Of a stretch of 64,000 bases of DNA, positions 55,254 to 63,923 are shown in pieces. Every line of letters begins with the position of its first letter. The stretch's first letter is position 1. This stretch comes from Pseudomonas fluorescens. Its GTDB lineage: Bacteria > Pseudomonadota > Gammaproteobacteria > Pseudomonadales > Pseudomonadaceae. A program made the position numbers and the translations under genes. The notes beneath the pieces were generated by a model that had not been told where the DNA came from, ran no database searches, and saw only the letters and a list, made by a program, of their open reading frames with translations. Where the stretch lies: contig NZ_CABVHQ010000001.1 of NCBI RefSeq assembly GCF_902497895.1, positions 62,001-126,000 of the forward strand. The letters are read 5' to 3'.

Positions 55254-56249
55254 ATGAAAGCTTACGCCGTACCTTTCGAGAAGTTCGTCAACCTGGCCGA
55301 TGCCCGTCTGGGCACCAAGATCATTTCGGTAACCGATGACTGGTTCGCTGACGCCAATCGGCTGTTCCAGCCGACTCCGGCAGTGTGGAAGGAGGGCGTT
55401 TTCGATGACAACGGCAAGTGGATGGACGGCTGGGAGTCGCGCCGCAAGCGCTTCGAAGGCTATGACAGCGCAGTAATCCGCCTGGGCGTGCCGGGTTCGA
55501 TCAAAGGCGTGGACATCGACACTTCATTCTTCACCGGGAACTTCCCGCCATCTGCCTCGCTGGAAGCCTGCTTCCTGGCGCAAGGCGAACCGACTGAAGA
55601 CACCCAGTGGGTCGAAGTGCTGTCGGCTGTCGAGTTGCAAGGCAACAGCCATCACTTCCACGAGATCAACAACGATCAAGCCTTCAGCCACTTGCGCTTC
55701 AATATCTACCCGGATGGCGGCGTGGCGCGTCTGCGCGTGTACGGCATTCCATTCCGCGACTGGTCGGCGGTCGGCGACAACGAACAGGTGGATCTGGCAG
55801 CAGCTCTCAATGGCGGTCGCGCCCTGGCCTGCTCTGACGAACACTTCGGGCGCATGAGCAACATCCTCAACCCGGGTCGCGGCATCAACATGGGCGACGG
55901 TTGGGAAACCGCCCGTCGTCGCACGCCTGGCAATGACTGGGTGATCGTCGCGCTGGGTCACCCGGGCGTAATCGAGAAAGTCATAGTCGACACCCTGCAC
56001 TTCAAGGGCAACTACCCGGACACCTGCTCGATCCAGGGCGCGTTCGTCAAGGGCGGTACCGACAGCCAGATCGAAACCCAATCGCTGTTCTGGCGTGAAT
56101 TGTTGCCGGCACAGAAGCTGGAAATGCACGCCGAACATAGCTTTGCCGAGCAGATCAAGGCACTGGGGCCGATTACCCATATCCGCCTGAACGTGTTCCC
56201 GGATGGGGGTGTGAGTCGCCTGCGGGTTCTCGGCAAGGTCGCTAAATAG
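55254..56249 (+). CDS. alc: allantoicase
   Basis: A 331-residue protein with two repeated galactose-binding-like beta-sandwich domains. The repeat is visible as [19 protein letters not shown] / [20 protein letters not shown] and as [20 protein letters not shown] / [20 protein letters not shown], and as the paired endings [16 protein letters not shown] / [16 protein letters not shown]. It splits allantoate to ureidoglycolate and urea. ATG at 55254 is preceded by AAGAAGAA. Confidence 0.97.
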   Translation: MKAYAVPFEKFVNLADARLGTKIISVTDDWFADANRLFQPTPAVWKEGVFDDNGKWMDGWESRRKRFEGYDSAVIRLGVPGSIKGVDIDTSFFTGNFPPSASLEACFLAQGEPTEDTQWVEVLSAVELQGNSHHFHEINNDQAFSHLRFNIYPDGGVARLRVYGIPFRDWSAVGDNEQVDLAAALNGGRALACSDEHFGRMSNILNPGRGINMGDGWETARRRTPGNDWVIVALGHPGVIEKVIVDTLHFKGNYPDTCSIQGAFVKGGTDSQIETQSLFWRELLPAQKLEMHAEHSFAEQIKALGPITHIRLNVFPDGGVSRLRVLGKVAK

Positions 56250-56269
56250 GGATTGAAATGCAAAACCCG

Positions 56270-56342
56270 TGTAGGAACTGCCGCAGGCTGCGATCTTTTG
56301 ATTTTAAAGATCAAAAGATCGCAGGCTTCGCCAGCTCCTACA
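56270..56342. repeat. REPIN between alc and allA
   Basis: Facing arms GTGTAGGAACTGCCGCAGGC + TGCGATCTTTTGAT and TCAAAAGATCGCAGGCTTCG + CCAGCTCCTAC, with only about 10 bases between. It would fold into one long hairpin in the urate operon mRNA. Confidence 0.88.
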
Positions 56343-56352
56343 GGGAACCATG

Positions 56353-56404
56353 CAAGACGCGGGAATGCAGTGAACCGCCAAGACGCGGGGATGCGCTGAA
56401 CCGA
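56353..56404. repeat. 26-base tandem repeat before allA
   Basis: Two copies of CAAGACGCGGGNATGCNNTG + AACCGN in direct order, differing at about three bases, end 28 bases before the allA ATG. Confidence 0.8.
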
Positions 56405-56431
56405 CAACGAACTCAAGATAAGAAGACCAGC

Positions 56432-56935
56432 ATGCGCACATTGATGATTGAACCTTTGACCAAAGAAGCCTTCGCCCCTTTCGGTGACGTGATCGAAACC
56501 GATGGCAGCGATCACTTCATGATCAACAACGGTTCGACCATGCGCTTCCATCGTCTGGCCGAGGTGGAAACCGCCACGCCGGACGACAAGGCGATCATCA
56601 GCATCTTCCGCGCCGATGCGCAGGACATGCCGCTGACCGTGAGCATGCTGGAGCGTCATCCGCTGGGCAGCCAGGCTTTCATACCGCTGCTCGGCAACCC
56701 CTTTCTGATCGTGGTCGCGCCACTTGGCGATGTACCTGTATCAGGTTTGGTCCGCGCCTTCGTCACCAACGGCAGGCAGGGCATTAATTACCATCGCGGC
56801 GTCTGGCACCACCCGGTGCTGACGATCGAAAAGCGGGATGACTTCCTGGTGGTTGATCGCAGTGGCACAGGCAATAACTGCGATGAGCATTTTTTCAAAG
56901 AGGATGAGCGGTTGATCCTTGCCCCCCACCAATAA
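56432..56935 (+). CDS. allA: ureidoglycolate lyase
   Basis: A 167-residue cupin-like protein. MRTLMIEPLTKEAFAPFGDV opens it, with VSMLERHPLGSQAFIPL, INYHRGVWHHPVLTI and a Glu/His set typical of AllA. It releases glyoxylate and urea from ureidoglycolate, the last step of the pathway. The frame extends upstream to 56258 across the REPIN, but ATG 56432 gives the family N-terminus and length. Confidence 0.95.
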   Translation: MRTLMIEPLTKEAFAPFGDVIETDGSDHFMINNGSTMRFHRLAEVETATPDDKAIISIFRADAQDMPLTVSMLERHPLGSQAFIPLLGNPFLIVVAPLGDVPVSGLVRAFVTNGRQGINYHRGVWHHPVLTIEKRDDFLVVDRSGTGNNCDEHFFKEDERLILAPHQ

Positions 56936-56985
56936 GAGAAGGTCTGATCACTCGACTACAGAGTGACAGGCGAGAGGTAAAGACT

Positions 56986-58290
56986 GTGGAAGCACATCTG
57001 TTGGAATGGCTGAACCTGAGCATTCGCTGGGTTCATATGATCACTGGCGTCGCCTGGATCGGCGCTTCGTTCTACTTTGTCTGGCTGGAAAACAACCTCA
57101 ACCGGGTCAACCCGAAAGCCGGTCTGGCCGGCGACTTGTGGGCGATCCACGGTGGCGGTATCTACCACCTGGAAAAATACAAACTGGCTCCGCCAACCAT
57201 GCCGGACAACCTGCACTGGTTCAAATGGGAAGCCTACTTCACCTGGATGTCGGGCATCGCGCTGATGTGCGTAGTGTTCTACGCCAACCCGACGCTGTAC
57301 CTGCTGGCTCCCGGCAGCAGTCTGAGCGGACCTGAAGGTGTGGCCCTGGGCATCGCTTCGTTGTTCGCCGGCTGGTTCGTCTACTCGTTCCTGTGCGACT
57401 CGGCCCTGGGTAAACGCCCTGCCCTGCTCGGCCTGATCCTGTTCGTGCTGATCATCGGTGCGGCTTATGGCTTCAGCCAAGTGTTCAGCGGTCGCGGTGC
57501 GTACCTGCACGTTGGCGCCATTATTGGCACCATCATGGTCGGTAACGTGTTCCGCATCATCATGCCGGCACAGCGCGCATTGGTAGCGGCCATCGCCGAG
57601 AACCGCACGCCCGATCCGGCGCTGCCGGCCAAAGGCCTGTTGCGTTCACGGCACAACAACTATTTCACCTTGCCGGTGCTGTTCATCATGATCAGCAACC
57701 ACTTCCCGAGCACCTACGGCAGCCAGTACAACTGGCTGATCCTGGCCGGGATCGCGGTACTGGCGGTGTTGGTGCGGCACTACTTCAACACCCGTCATAA
57801 CAGCCATCAGTTCGCCTGGACCCTGCCGGTGGCGGCACTGGGCATGATCTGCCTGGCTTACGTGACCGGTCCGGCGCAGATGTCCAGCGCCCCTGAAGTG
57901 GCCAAGGCCCCGAAGATCGAGTATCAGCCGATACCGGGAACCGCGATCAGCGGTGCCAAGCCTGAAGCGGCTCCAGTGCCCGCACCTGCTGCGGCGCCGG
58001 CGCAAGCCGCTGCCGTCAAACCCGCGGGAGCGGACTTCGACAAGGTTCACAGCGTGATTCAGGAACGCTGCGCAGTGTGCCACTCGGCCAAACCCACCAG
58101 CCCGTTGTTCAGCACGGCACCGGCCGGCGTGATGTTCGATACCCCGCAGCAGATCCAGCAACAAGCCGCGCGGATTCAGGCACAGGCCGTCACCACGCAG
58201 ATCATGCCACTGGGCAACATCACCCAGATGACCCAGCAGGAACGCGACCTGATCGGCGCCTGGATTGTTCAGGGAGCGCCGACTAACTAA
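56986..58290 (+). CDS. puuD: urate hydroxylase, membrane protein with cytochrome c domain
   Basis: A 434-residue protein. About eight membrane helices occupy residues 10-290 (starting LNLSIRWVHMITGVAWIGAS, with several His residues suited to heme or substrate binding). A Pro/Ala-rich linker (about 305-345) follows, then a cytochrome c domain with CAVCH near 361-365 and the distal Met in QIMPLGNIT. PuuD oxidises urate to 5-hydroxyisourate and passes electrons to the respiratory chain instead of making peroxide. GTG at 56986. It lies last in puuE-uraD-alc-allA-puuD and acts first in the pathway. Confidence 0.95.
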   Translation: MEAHLLEWLNLSIRWVHMITGVAWIGASFYFVWLENNLNRVNPKAGLAGDLWAIHGGGIYHLEKYKLAPPTMPDNLHWFKWEAYFTWMSGIALMCVVFYANPTLYLLAPGSSLSGPEGVALGIASLFAGWFVYSFLCDSALGKRPALLGLILFVLIIGAAYGFSQVFSGRGAYLHVGAIIGTIMVGNVFRIIMPAQRALVAAIAENRTPDPALPAKGLLRSRHNNYFTLPVLFIMISNHFPSTYGSQYNWLILAGIAVLAVLVRHYFNTRHNSHQFAWTLPVAALGMICLAYVTGPAQMSSAPEVAKAPKIEYQPIPGTAISGAKPEAAPVPAPAAAPAQAAAVKPAGADFDKVHSVIQERCAVCHSAKPTSPLFSTAPAGVMFDTPQQIQQQAARIQAQAVTTQIMPLGNITQMTQQERDLIGAWIVQGAPTN

Positions 58291-58322
58291 GCACATACCA
58301 AGTCCTGTGGTATCGGGGCTTT

Positions 58323-58457
58323 TGTGGCGAGGGGGCTTGCCCCCGTTGGGTCGCGCAGCGGCCCCAAAACCTGCAACCGCGTTACATCAGACAGATCGCG
58401 TTTGCTGGATTTGCGACTGCTGCGCAGTCGAACGGGGGCAAGCCCCCTCGCCACAGG
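58323..58457. repeat. REPIN of the second family after puuD
   Basis: Arms TTGTGGCGAGGGGGCTTGCC and GGCAAGCCCCCTCGCCACAG, a near-copy of 46035-46168, with inner arms TCGCGCAGCGGCC/ACTGCTGCGCAGTCG only partly paired. Confidence 0.88.
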
Positions 58458-58678
58458 GTGGGTGCCTGGCCTTGAATGCCTTCCCAGAGACTCAAAAAAA
58501 TGTCGGCAAATAGACGGCTGTTAAACCACAAGAATCACGCGCACCCGTACTGATCGCCAGCGGGCGGCCTTGGCCGCCCGATTCCAACCGCTCCAAACAC
58601 TCCACGCATGACAGGCAGACCCGGCAGTAGCCCGGTCGCAGTCAGCGGCTGCCTGCGCCTTGACAATCAAGCCTGTTC
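58458..58678. other. gap before the first Tsx-like gene
   Basis: With the REPIN this makes a 388-base gap after puuD. A strong hairpin CGGGCGGCC-TT-GGCCGCCCG is at 58561-58580 without a T run. A TTGACA occurs at 58660 close to the Tsx gene start; whether it is a -35 box or a start codon for that gene is unclear. Confidence 0.5.
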
Positions 58679-59437
58679 TTGAGCAGCGGACTGCTGGCGG
58701 CCTCCCAGGCCATGGCCGGCGACTTGCTGCTCTGGCAGACCAACAGCCTGAGTTATCTGTATGGCAAGAATTTCAAGATCAATCCGTCGATCCAGCAGAC
58801 AGTGACCTTCGAGCACGCCGACCGATGGAAGTACGGCGACACCTTCCTGTTCGTCGACAAGATTTTCTACAACGGTGACGAAGACCGCATCAAAGGTCCT
58901 CACGCCTTTTACGGCGAGTTCAGCCCGCGCTTCTCGTTCGGCAAGATCCTCGACCGGAAATTCGCCTACGGCCCGATCAAGGACGTGCTGCTGGCCATGA
59001 CCTACGAGTATGGCGAAGGTGAAAGCGAGGCTTATCTGATCGGCCCCGGTTTCGACCTCGCGGTGCCTGGTTTCAATTACTTCAACCTGAATTTCTACCG
59101 CCGCCAGACCGAAGGCCCGCGCCCCGGCGACGGCGTCTGGCAAATCACCCCGTCGTGGTCCTATAGCATTCCCCTCGGCCGCTCGAACCTGCTGATCGAC
59201 GGCTATCTGGACTGGGTGGTGGACAACGACCAGAACTCACGCGGCACCTACCACGCCAACCTGCACATCAATCCACAGATCAAATATGACCTGGGCAAAG
59301 CCCTGAACTGGCGCGAGAAGCAGGTCTACGTCGGTGCCGAATACAGCTACTGGAAAAACAAATACGGTATCCAGAGCAGCTCGAACCTGGACACCCATCA
59401 GAACACCGCGAGCCTGCTGCTCAAGGTGCATTTCTAA
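58679..59437 (+). CDS. Tsx/OmpK-type outer-membrane channel, first copy; 5' end unclear
   Basis: About 252 residues of a nucleoside-specific channel (Tsx/OmpK family): AGDLLLWQTNSLSYLYGKNF, VTFEHADRWKYGDTFLFVDK, GPIKDVLLAMTYEYGEGESE, and a C-terminal KVHF ending in Phe as outer-membrane beta barrels do. The N-terminus is odd: the frame opens at a TGA (58661) and offers only TTG (58679) or CTG (58673), with no Lys/Arg before the hydrophobic signal core LLAASQAMA. A start TTG at 58660 in another frame reads MTIKPVL, which would supply a charged N-terminus, so a frameshift is possible. It is a tandem paralogue of the next gene. Confidence 0.75.
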   Translation: MSSGLLAASQAMAGDLLLWQTNSLSYLYGKNFKINPSIQQTVTFEHADRWKYGDTFLFVDKIFYNGDEDRIKGPHAFYGEFSPRFSFGKILDRKFAYGPIKDVLLAMTYEYGEGESEAYLIGPGFDLAVPGFNYFNLNFYRRQTEGPRPGDGVWQITPSWSYSIPLGRSNLLIDGYLDWVVDNDQNSRGTYHANLHINPQIKYDLGKALNWREKQVYVGAEYSYWKNKYGIQSSSNLDTHQNTASLLLKVHF

Positions 59438-59801
59438 ATGGCCCGCAAGGCTCCCCCGATGCGGCTGCAAGCGCTCTGTTACGGGGCACTTGAGCCATGT
59501 GGCGGGAGCCATTATTCTCCGCGGCCGCCCGAATCTGGTCTAAAAAAAACTCCAGATTTAAAACCTGACCAGAAAGCCAACTTATCCCGGCACCGGTCAG
59601 TCCAAAGGCTCCCCGATCAACTCTCAATCGACTGTTTCCAGGCAGTCGAGCGGGAGTTTTTTGGTTTTTTTGCCGTGGCTCAGTCCTTGCCAACAGCAAT
59701 AAAACTGAGCGATCGGATGATTCTTATAGCAACGAAAAAAGGCGCCACACCAGAGCGCCGGTTCAAAAAACGTGGAACAACCTACTTTTGGGAGCAACCG
59801 A
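59438..59801. other. gap between the two Tsx-like genes
   Basis: A 364-base gap with a terminator at 59609-59671. A second hairpin GGCGC/GCGCC at 59741-59759 has an A run on its left, so it would stop transcription from the right (minus strand), where no gene is known. No gene is supported. Confidence 0.55.
59609..59671 (+). terminator. terminator after the first Tsx-like gene
   Basis: An inner stem TCGACTG/CAGTCGA (8-base loop) inside an outer CTCCC/GGGAG stem runs into TTTTTTGGTTTTTTT. Confidence 0.75.
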
Positions 59802-60587
59802 ATGAAACGTATATGCACCAGCCTGATGCTTGCCGGATCCTTGTTGGCGGGCTGCCAGGCCATGGCCGGCGATTTGCTGTTCTGGCAGAACAATAGCCTG
59901 ACCTACCTGTATGGCCAGAACTTCGAGGTCAATCCAGAGATCCAGCAAACCGTGACCTTCGAACATGCCGATGCCTGGAAATACGGCGATAACTTCATGT
60001 TCATCGACAAGATTTTCTATAACGGCAAGAAGGACAGCTTCGCCGGCCCGAACACCTATTACGGCGAGGTACAGCCGCGCCTGTCGTTCGGCAAGATCTT
60101 CGACCAGAAACTCGAATTCGGCCCGATCAAGGACGTGCTGCTGGCCATGACCTACGAGTTTGGCGAAGGCGACACCGAGTCCTACCTGATCGGCCCGGGC
60201 TTCGACCTGGCAATCCCCGGCTTCGACTACTTCCAGGTGAACTTTTACAACCGCCATACCGAAGGTTCGCGCGCTGGCGACAACGTCTGGCAGATTACGC
60301 CGGTCTGGGCCTACACCATTCCTGTCGGCAAATCGGACATCCTGATCGACGGTTTCATCGATTGGGTGGTCGACAACGACCAGAACGATAAAGGCACCTA
60401 TCACGCCAACCTGCACATCAACCCGCAGGTCAAGTATGACCTGGGCAAGGCGCTTAACGTTGGCGAGAAGCAGTTGTATGTCGGTATCGAGTACGACTAC
60501 TGGAAGAGCAAGTACGGGATCAAGGATAGCCAGTTCTTCGACACCGACCAGAACACCGTCAGCTTGTTGGTGAAGTTGCATTTCTGA
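59802..60587 (+). CDS. Tsx/OmpK-type outer-membrane channel, second copy
   Basis: A 261-residue paralogue of the preceding gene with long shared stretches (GPIKDVLLAMTYE, YLIGPGFDLA, DWVVDNDQN, GTYHANLHINPQ) and the same KLHF terminus. It has a normal start, ATG at 59802 after GGGAGC, and a signal peptide MKRICTSLMLAGSLLAGCQA + MAGD. The signal contains LAGC at 15-18, which matches a lipobox, as well as an AMA cleavage site, so lipoprotein processing at Cys18 is possible. Tsx-type channels pass nucleosides; the urate genes next door suggest a purine-related substrate, but this is inference. Confidence 0.9.
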   Translation: MKRICTSLMLAGSLLAGCQAMAGDLLFWQNNSLTYLYGQNFEVNPEIQQTVTFEHADAWKYGDNFMFIDKIFYNGKKDSFAGPNTYYGEVQPRLSFGKIFDQKLEFGPIKDVLLAMTYEFGEGDTESYLIGPGFDLAIPGFDYFQVNFYNRHTEGSRAGDNVWQITPVWAYTIPVGKSDILIDGFIDWVVDNDQNDKGTYHANLHINPQVKYDLGKALNVGEKQLYVGIEYDYWKSKYGIKDSQFFDTDQNTVSLLVKLHF

Positions 60588-60618
60588 TCAATGTAACTTT
60601 GCATCGCCTGTCAGGGCC

Positions 60619-60703
60619 TCATCGCGAGCAAGCCCGCTCCCACATTGAATCGCGATCTAATGTGGGAGCGGCGGTGCGGCGATCCGACTTGCTCGCGATG
60701 GCC
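60619..60703. repeat. REP-type inverted repeat after the second Tsx-like gene
   Basis: Outer arms CATCGCGAGCAAG/CTTGCTCGCGATG and inner arms CCGCTCCCACATT/AATGTGGGAGCGG pair around about 14 bases. This is a third subtype, distinct from the GATCGCAGCC and the GGCGAGGGGGC families. Confidence 0.85.
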
Positions 60704-60715
60704 GCGCTGCAAATC

Positions 60716-61888
60716 TCAAGACAAGGCAGTAAACACCGGCACCCCCAAAAACCGGCACAACTCTTCGCGCTTGGCCAGGGCATCGCTGCGGCCAAGCTCG
60801 ATCAGTTCACTGCAATACCCTGCTTCGAACAGCAAATAGCTGAGCACGCCGGCGCCGCTGGTCTTGGTCGCGCCCGGTCCGCGCAGGAACAGGCGCAAGG
60901 CGGCCGGCAGCTCATGGCGATGGCGGGCGGCGATTTCGTCGATTGGCTGGCTCGGGGCAATCACCAACACCTCCACCGGTGCTACGCCGAGACTGCGACT
61001 CGGGGTGCCTGTTGGCAGCAGATGGCTGAACTGATTCAAACGCTGCAACAACTCGATATCACTCTCCAGGCTGTCAATGAAGGTGCTGTTGAGCATGTGC
61101 CCGCCGATCTGCGCCAGCGTCGGTTGTAGCCCCGTATAGGCACGCTGCAACGGATTCTGCGGGTCGACCCCGCGAGGGTTGCCGCTGACCCCGACCACCA
61201 GCACCCGGCTCGCCCCCAGGTGCAGCGCCGGACTGATCGGTGCTGACTGACGCACTGCGCCGTCACCGAAATATTCCTGACCGAGTTTGACCGGAGCAAA
61301 CAACAACGGGATCGCCGAACTGGCCAGCAAGTGTTCGACCGTCAGCTGAGTCGGCACGCCGATACGCCGATGACGCAACCAGGCTTCAATAGTGCCGCTG
61401 CCTTGATAGAAGGTTACCGCCTGACCGGATTCATAGCCGAAAGCCGTGACCGCCACCGCCTGCAAGTGTTTTTGCCGGATGGCTTCCTCGATCCCGGACA
61501 AATGCAGCTTGTTGTTCAACAAATGCCGTAACGGTGAACTGTTGATCAGCGCCACCGGCACTGCAGCGCCCAGCCCCAGCAGACTGTGTCCGACGAACCG
61601 GGCAGCCTGGCCGACCACCCCTGGCCAATCGCTGCGCATCACCTGATGGCTGCGAAAACCCTGCCAGAACGCCGTCAGCCGTTCGACCGCGCCGCCGAAG
61701 TCCATCGCCCCACTGGCCAGGCTGACCGCGTTGATCGCTCCGGCGGACGTGCCGACGATCACCGGAAACGGGTTCGGTGCAGCCACCGGCAGCAACTCGG
61801 CAATCGCTGCCAATACCCCAACCTGATACGCCGCCCGAGCCCCGCCGCCGGAAAGAATCAAACCTGTGACCGGTTCAGCTGGGCTCAT
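60716..61888 (-). CDS. patatin-like phospholipase (RssA-type)
   Basis: A 390-residue patatin-fold hydrolase. The oxyanion loop is GLILSGGGARAAYQVGVL, the nucleophile Ser lies in IVGTSAGAINAVSL (GTSAG), and the catalytic Asp in FGDGAVRQSAPIS. It should hydrolyse acyl lipids; no signal peptide, so cytoplasmic or membrane-associated. It is larger than the typical ~300-residue RssA. It lies 47 bases downstream of the LpxL-like gene on the minus strand and may be co-transcribed. Confidence 0.9.
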   Translation of the reverse strand: MSPAEPVTGLILSGGGARAAYQVGVLAAIAELLPVAAPNPFPVIVGTSAGAINAVSLASGAMDFGGAVERLTAFWQGFRSHQVMRSDWPGVVGQAARFVGHSLLGLGAAVPVALINSSPLRHLLNNKLHLSGIEEAIRQKHLQAVAVTAFGYESGQAVTFYQGSGTIEAWLRHRRIGVPTQLTVEHLLASSAIPLLFAPVKLGQEYFGDGAVRQSAPISPALHLGASRVLVVGVSGNPRGVDPQNPLQRAYTGLQPTLAQIGGHMLNSTFIDSLESDIELLQRLNQFSHLLPTGTPSRSLGVAPVEVLVIAPSQPIDEIAARHRHELPAALRLFLRGPGATKTSGAGVLSYLLFEAGYCSELIELGRSDALAKREELCRFLGVPVFTALS

Positions 61889-61935
61889 CGCAACACTCCA
61901 TGGTGCTTGGGGGCAATCAATCTGACGCTGCTGCG

Positions 61936-62868
61936 TCAGCCACGCTTCTGATACAACTTCGGCTCACCGGGCGGGCGGGTCTTGAACCGCCGGTGGGCCC
62001 AGAGGTACTGCTCCGGGCACTCGCGCAACACCGCTTCGACCCATTGATTGATCCGCAGGCAATCGGCTTCTTCGCTTTCCCCCGGGAACTGCGTCAGGGG
62101 CGGGTGGATAACCAGACGGTAGCCGCTGCCATCGGCCAGGCGCCGCTGGGTAAAAGGCACCACCTGGGCTTTACCCAATCGAGCGAACTTGCTGGTAGCG
62201 GTGACCGTCGCCGCCGGGACGCCGAACAAGGGCACGAACAGGCTCTGCTTGGCGCCGTAATCCTGGTCCGGCGCATACCAGATCGCGCGGCCGGCACGCA
62301 GCAGTTTGAGCATGCCACGCACGTCTTCGCGCTCCACTGCCAAGGACTCGGGGTTATGTCGCTCGCGGCCACGACGCTGGATAAAGTCAAACAGCGGGTT
62401 CTTGTGCTCGCGGTACATGCCGTCGATGGTGTGCTGCTGGCCGAGCAATGCCGCGCCGATTTCCAGGGTGGTGAAATGCACGGCCATCAGGATCACGCCC
62501 TTGCCCTCGCGCTGGGCCTGGGTCAGGTGCTCCAGCCCTTCAATGTGGGCCAGACGCGCCAGACGCGGTTTGGACCACCACCAGCTCATGGCCATTTCGA
62601 AAAAGGCAATCCCGGTGGAAGCGAAATTATCTTTGAGCAGGCGTTTGCGCTCGGCGGCGGACTTTTCCGGGAAACACAGCTCCAGGTTACGTTTGGCGAT
62701 GCGCCGTCGGTCGCCGGCCACTTGATACATCAAGGCACCCAGTGCGCGGCCGATCTTCAGCAACAGCGGATAGGGCAACTGAACGATCAGCCACAGCAGG
62801 CCGAGGCCAAACCACAGTGGCCAGAAGCGCGGATGTAAAAATGCAGCTCTAAAACGCGGGCGATCCAT
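61936..62868 (-). CDS. lipid A acyltransferase (LpxL/HtrB family)
   Basis: A 310-residue inner-membrane acyltransferase. A membrane helix lies at about 16-37 (WPLWFGLGLLWLIVQLPYPL), the His-X4-Glu active site is HFTTLE at 131-136, and YAPDQDYGAKQSLFVPLFG is the family segment. It adds a secondary acyl chain to lipid A. ATG at 62868 gives the family N-terminus; the longer frame to 63288 is antisense to minC and is rejected. Whether it is the LpxL1, LpxL2 or LpxM type cannot be told. Confidence 0.9.
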   Translation of the reverse strand: MDRPRFRAAFLHPRFWPLWFGLGLLWLIVQLPYPLLLKIGRALGALMYQVAGDRRRIAKRNLELCFPEKSAAERKRLLKDNFASTGIAFFEMAMSWWWSKPRLARLAHIEGLEHLTQAQREGKGVILMAVHFTTLEIGAALLGQQHTIDGMYREHKNPLFDFIQRRGRERHNPESLAVEREDVRGMLKLLRAGRAIWYAPDQDYGAKQSLFVPLFGVPAATVTATSKFARLGKAQVVPFTQRRLADGSGYRLVIHPPLTQFPGESEEADCLRINQWVEAVLRECPEQYLWAHRRFKTRPPGEPKLYQKRG

Positions 62869-62989
62869 TACAGATTCCGGACAGACAACAAGGCCGCGCA
62901 TTCTACATCGGTTCGACTCGGGTTGCGGCTCGCGGGCGTTCTCGTTATAAGTCTCGGCACTTTCAGTGACAAGCCGTTTAATGCCGATC

Positions 62990-63724
62990 ATGAGCCGAAC
63001 CGAACCGCTAGACCAAGATCCTGTGTTCCAGTTGAAGGGCAGCATGCTCGCCATTACGGTGCTGGAACTGGCCCGCAACGACCTCGAAGGTCTCGACCGC
63101 CAGTTGGCCGCCAAGGTCGCCCAGGCGCCGAACTTCTTCAGCAACGCCCCGCTGGTGCTGGCCCTGGACAAGCTTCCAGCCGGCGAAGGCGCCGTCGACC
63201 TGCCCGCGCTGATGCGCATCTGTCGCCAGCATGGCCTGCGCACCCTGGCCATCCGCGCCAGCCGCATCGAAGACATTGCCGCGGCCATCGCGGTCGACCT
63301 TCCCGTGCTGCCACCTTCCGGTGCTCGGGAGCGGCCGCTCGATCAGGAGGGCGAAATCAGGAAAAAACCGGAAAAACCGCCGGAACCGAGCATAAAACCT
63401 ACCAAAATCATCACTTCGCCGGTGCGCGGCGGACAACAGATCTATGCTCAGGGTGGCGATCTGGTGGTGGTGTCTTCGGTCAGTCCCGGCGCGGAACTTC
63501 TCGCCGATGGCAACATCCATGTATACGGCCCCATGCGCGGTCGTGCCCTGGCTGGAGTCAAGGGTGATATCAGGGCCAGAATTTTTTGTCAGCAAATGAG
63601 TGCCGAACTGTTATCGATCGCCGGGCAATACAAGGTTTCCGAAGACCTGCGTCGCGATCCGCTGTGGGGCTCGGGAGTTCAGATCAGCCTGTCGGGTGAT
63701 ATGTTGAACATCACTCGTCTTTAA
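62990..63724 (+). CDS. minC: septum site-determining protein MinC
   Basis: A 244-residue FtsZ inhibitor. The N-terminal domain (about 1-105: [20 protein letters not shown]) binds FtsZ; a Lys/Pro-rich linker ([15 protein letters not shown]) follows; the C-terminal beta-helix (about 140-240: [34 protein letters not shown]) dimerises and binds MinD. The ATG at 62990 is chosen over 62966 from the family N-terminus. minD follows after 199 bases. Confidence 0.95.
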   Translation: MSRTEPLDQDPVFQLKGSMLAITVLELARNDLEGLDRQLAAKVAQAPNFFSNAPLVLALDKLPAGEGAVDLPALMRICRQHGLRTLAIRASRIEDIAAAIAVDLPVLPPSGARERPLDQEGEIRKKPEKPPEPSIKPTKIITSPVRGGQQIYAQGGDLVVVSSVSPGAELLADGNIHVYGPMRGRALAGVKGDIRARIFCQQMSAELLSIAGQYKVSEDLRRDPLWGSGVQISLSGDMLNITRL

Positions 63725-63803
63725 CGGATACTGCCGCATTTTCCAAGCATCTCTAAAACCTAGCGAAAACGGCTTAAACGAAGTAGGAAATCGGCGAAAA
63801 GCA

Positions 63804-63835
63804 GGTTTTACCCAAGGTAAATCCGCTTCGAAGCG
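63804..63835. other. inverted repeats in the minC-minD gap
   Basis: GGTTTTACC pairs with GGTAAATCC (one mismatch, 63804-63824) and CGCTTCGAAGCG (63824-63835) is a perfect palindrome. No T run follows, so neither is a typical terminator. Confidence 0.4.
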
Positions 63836-63923
63836 AGTTTCAGCGAAAGCTGTTCGACCGCAGTTGTTTTCAAGAGATGTTTTTCAGGGGCTAAAAGTCC
63901 TTTTTCCTTAGGGGTGAAACACC

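Noticed and set aside
59741-59759. Terminator of a minus-strand small RNA
   Set aside because: The hairpin with a T run on the minus strand is real, but no promoter or transcript to its right could be identified.
61936-63288. A 450-residue LpxL-like protein with a long N-terminal extension
   Set aside because: The extra 140 codons are antisense to minC; the family N-terminus starts at 62868.
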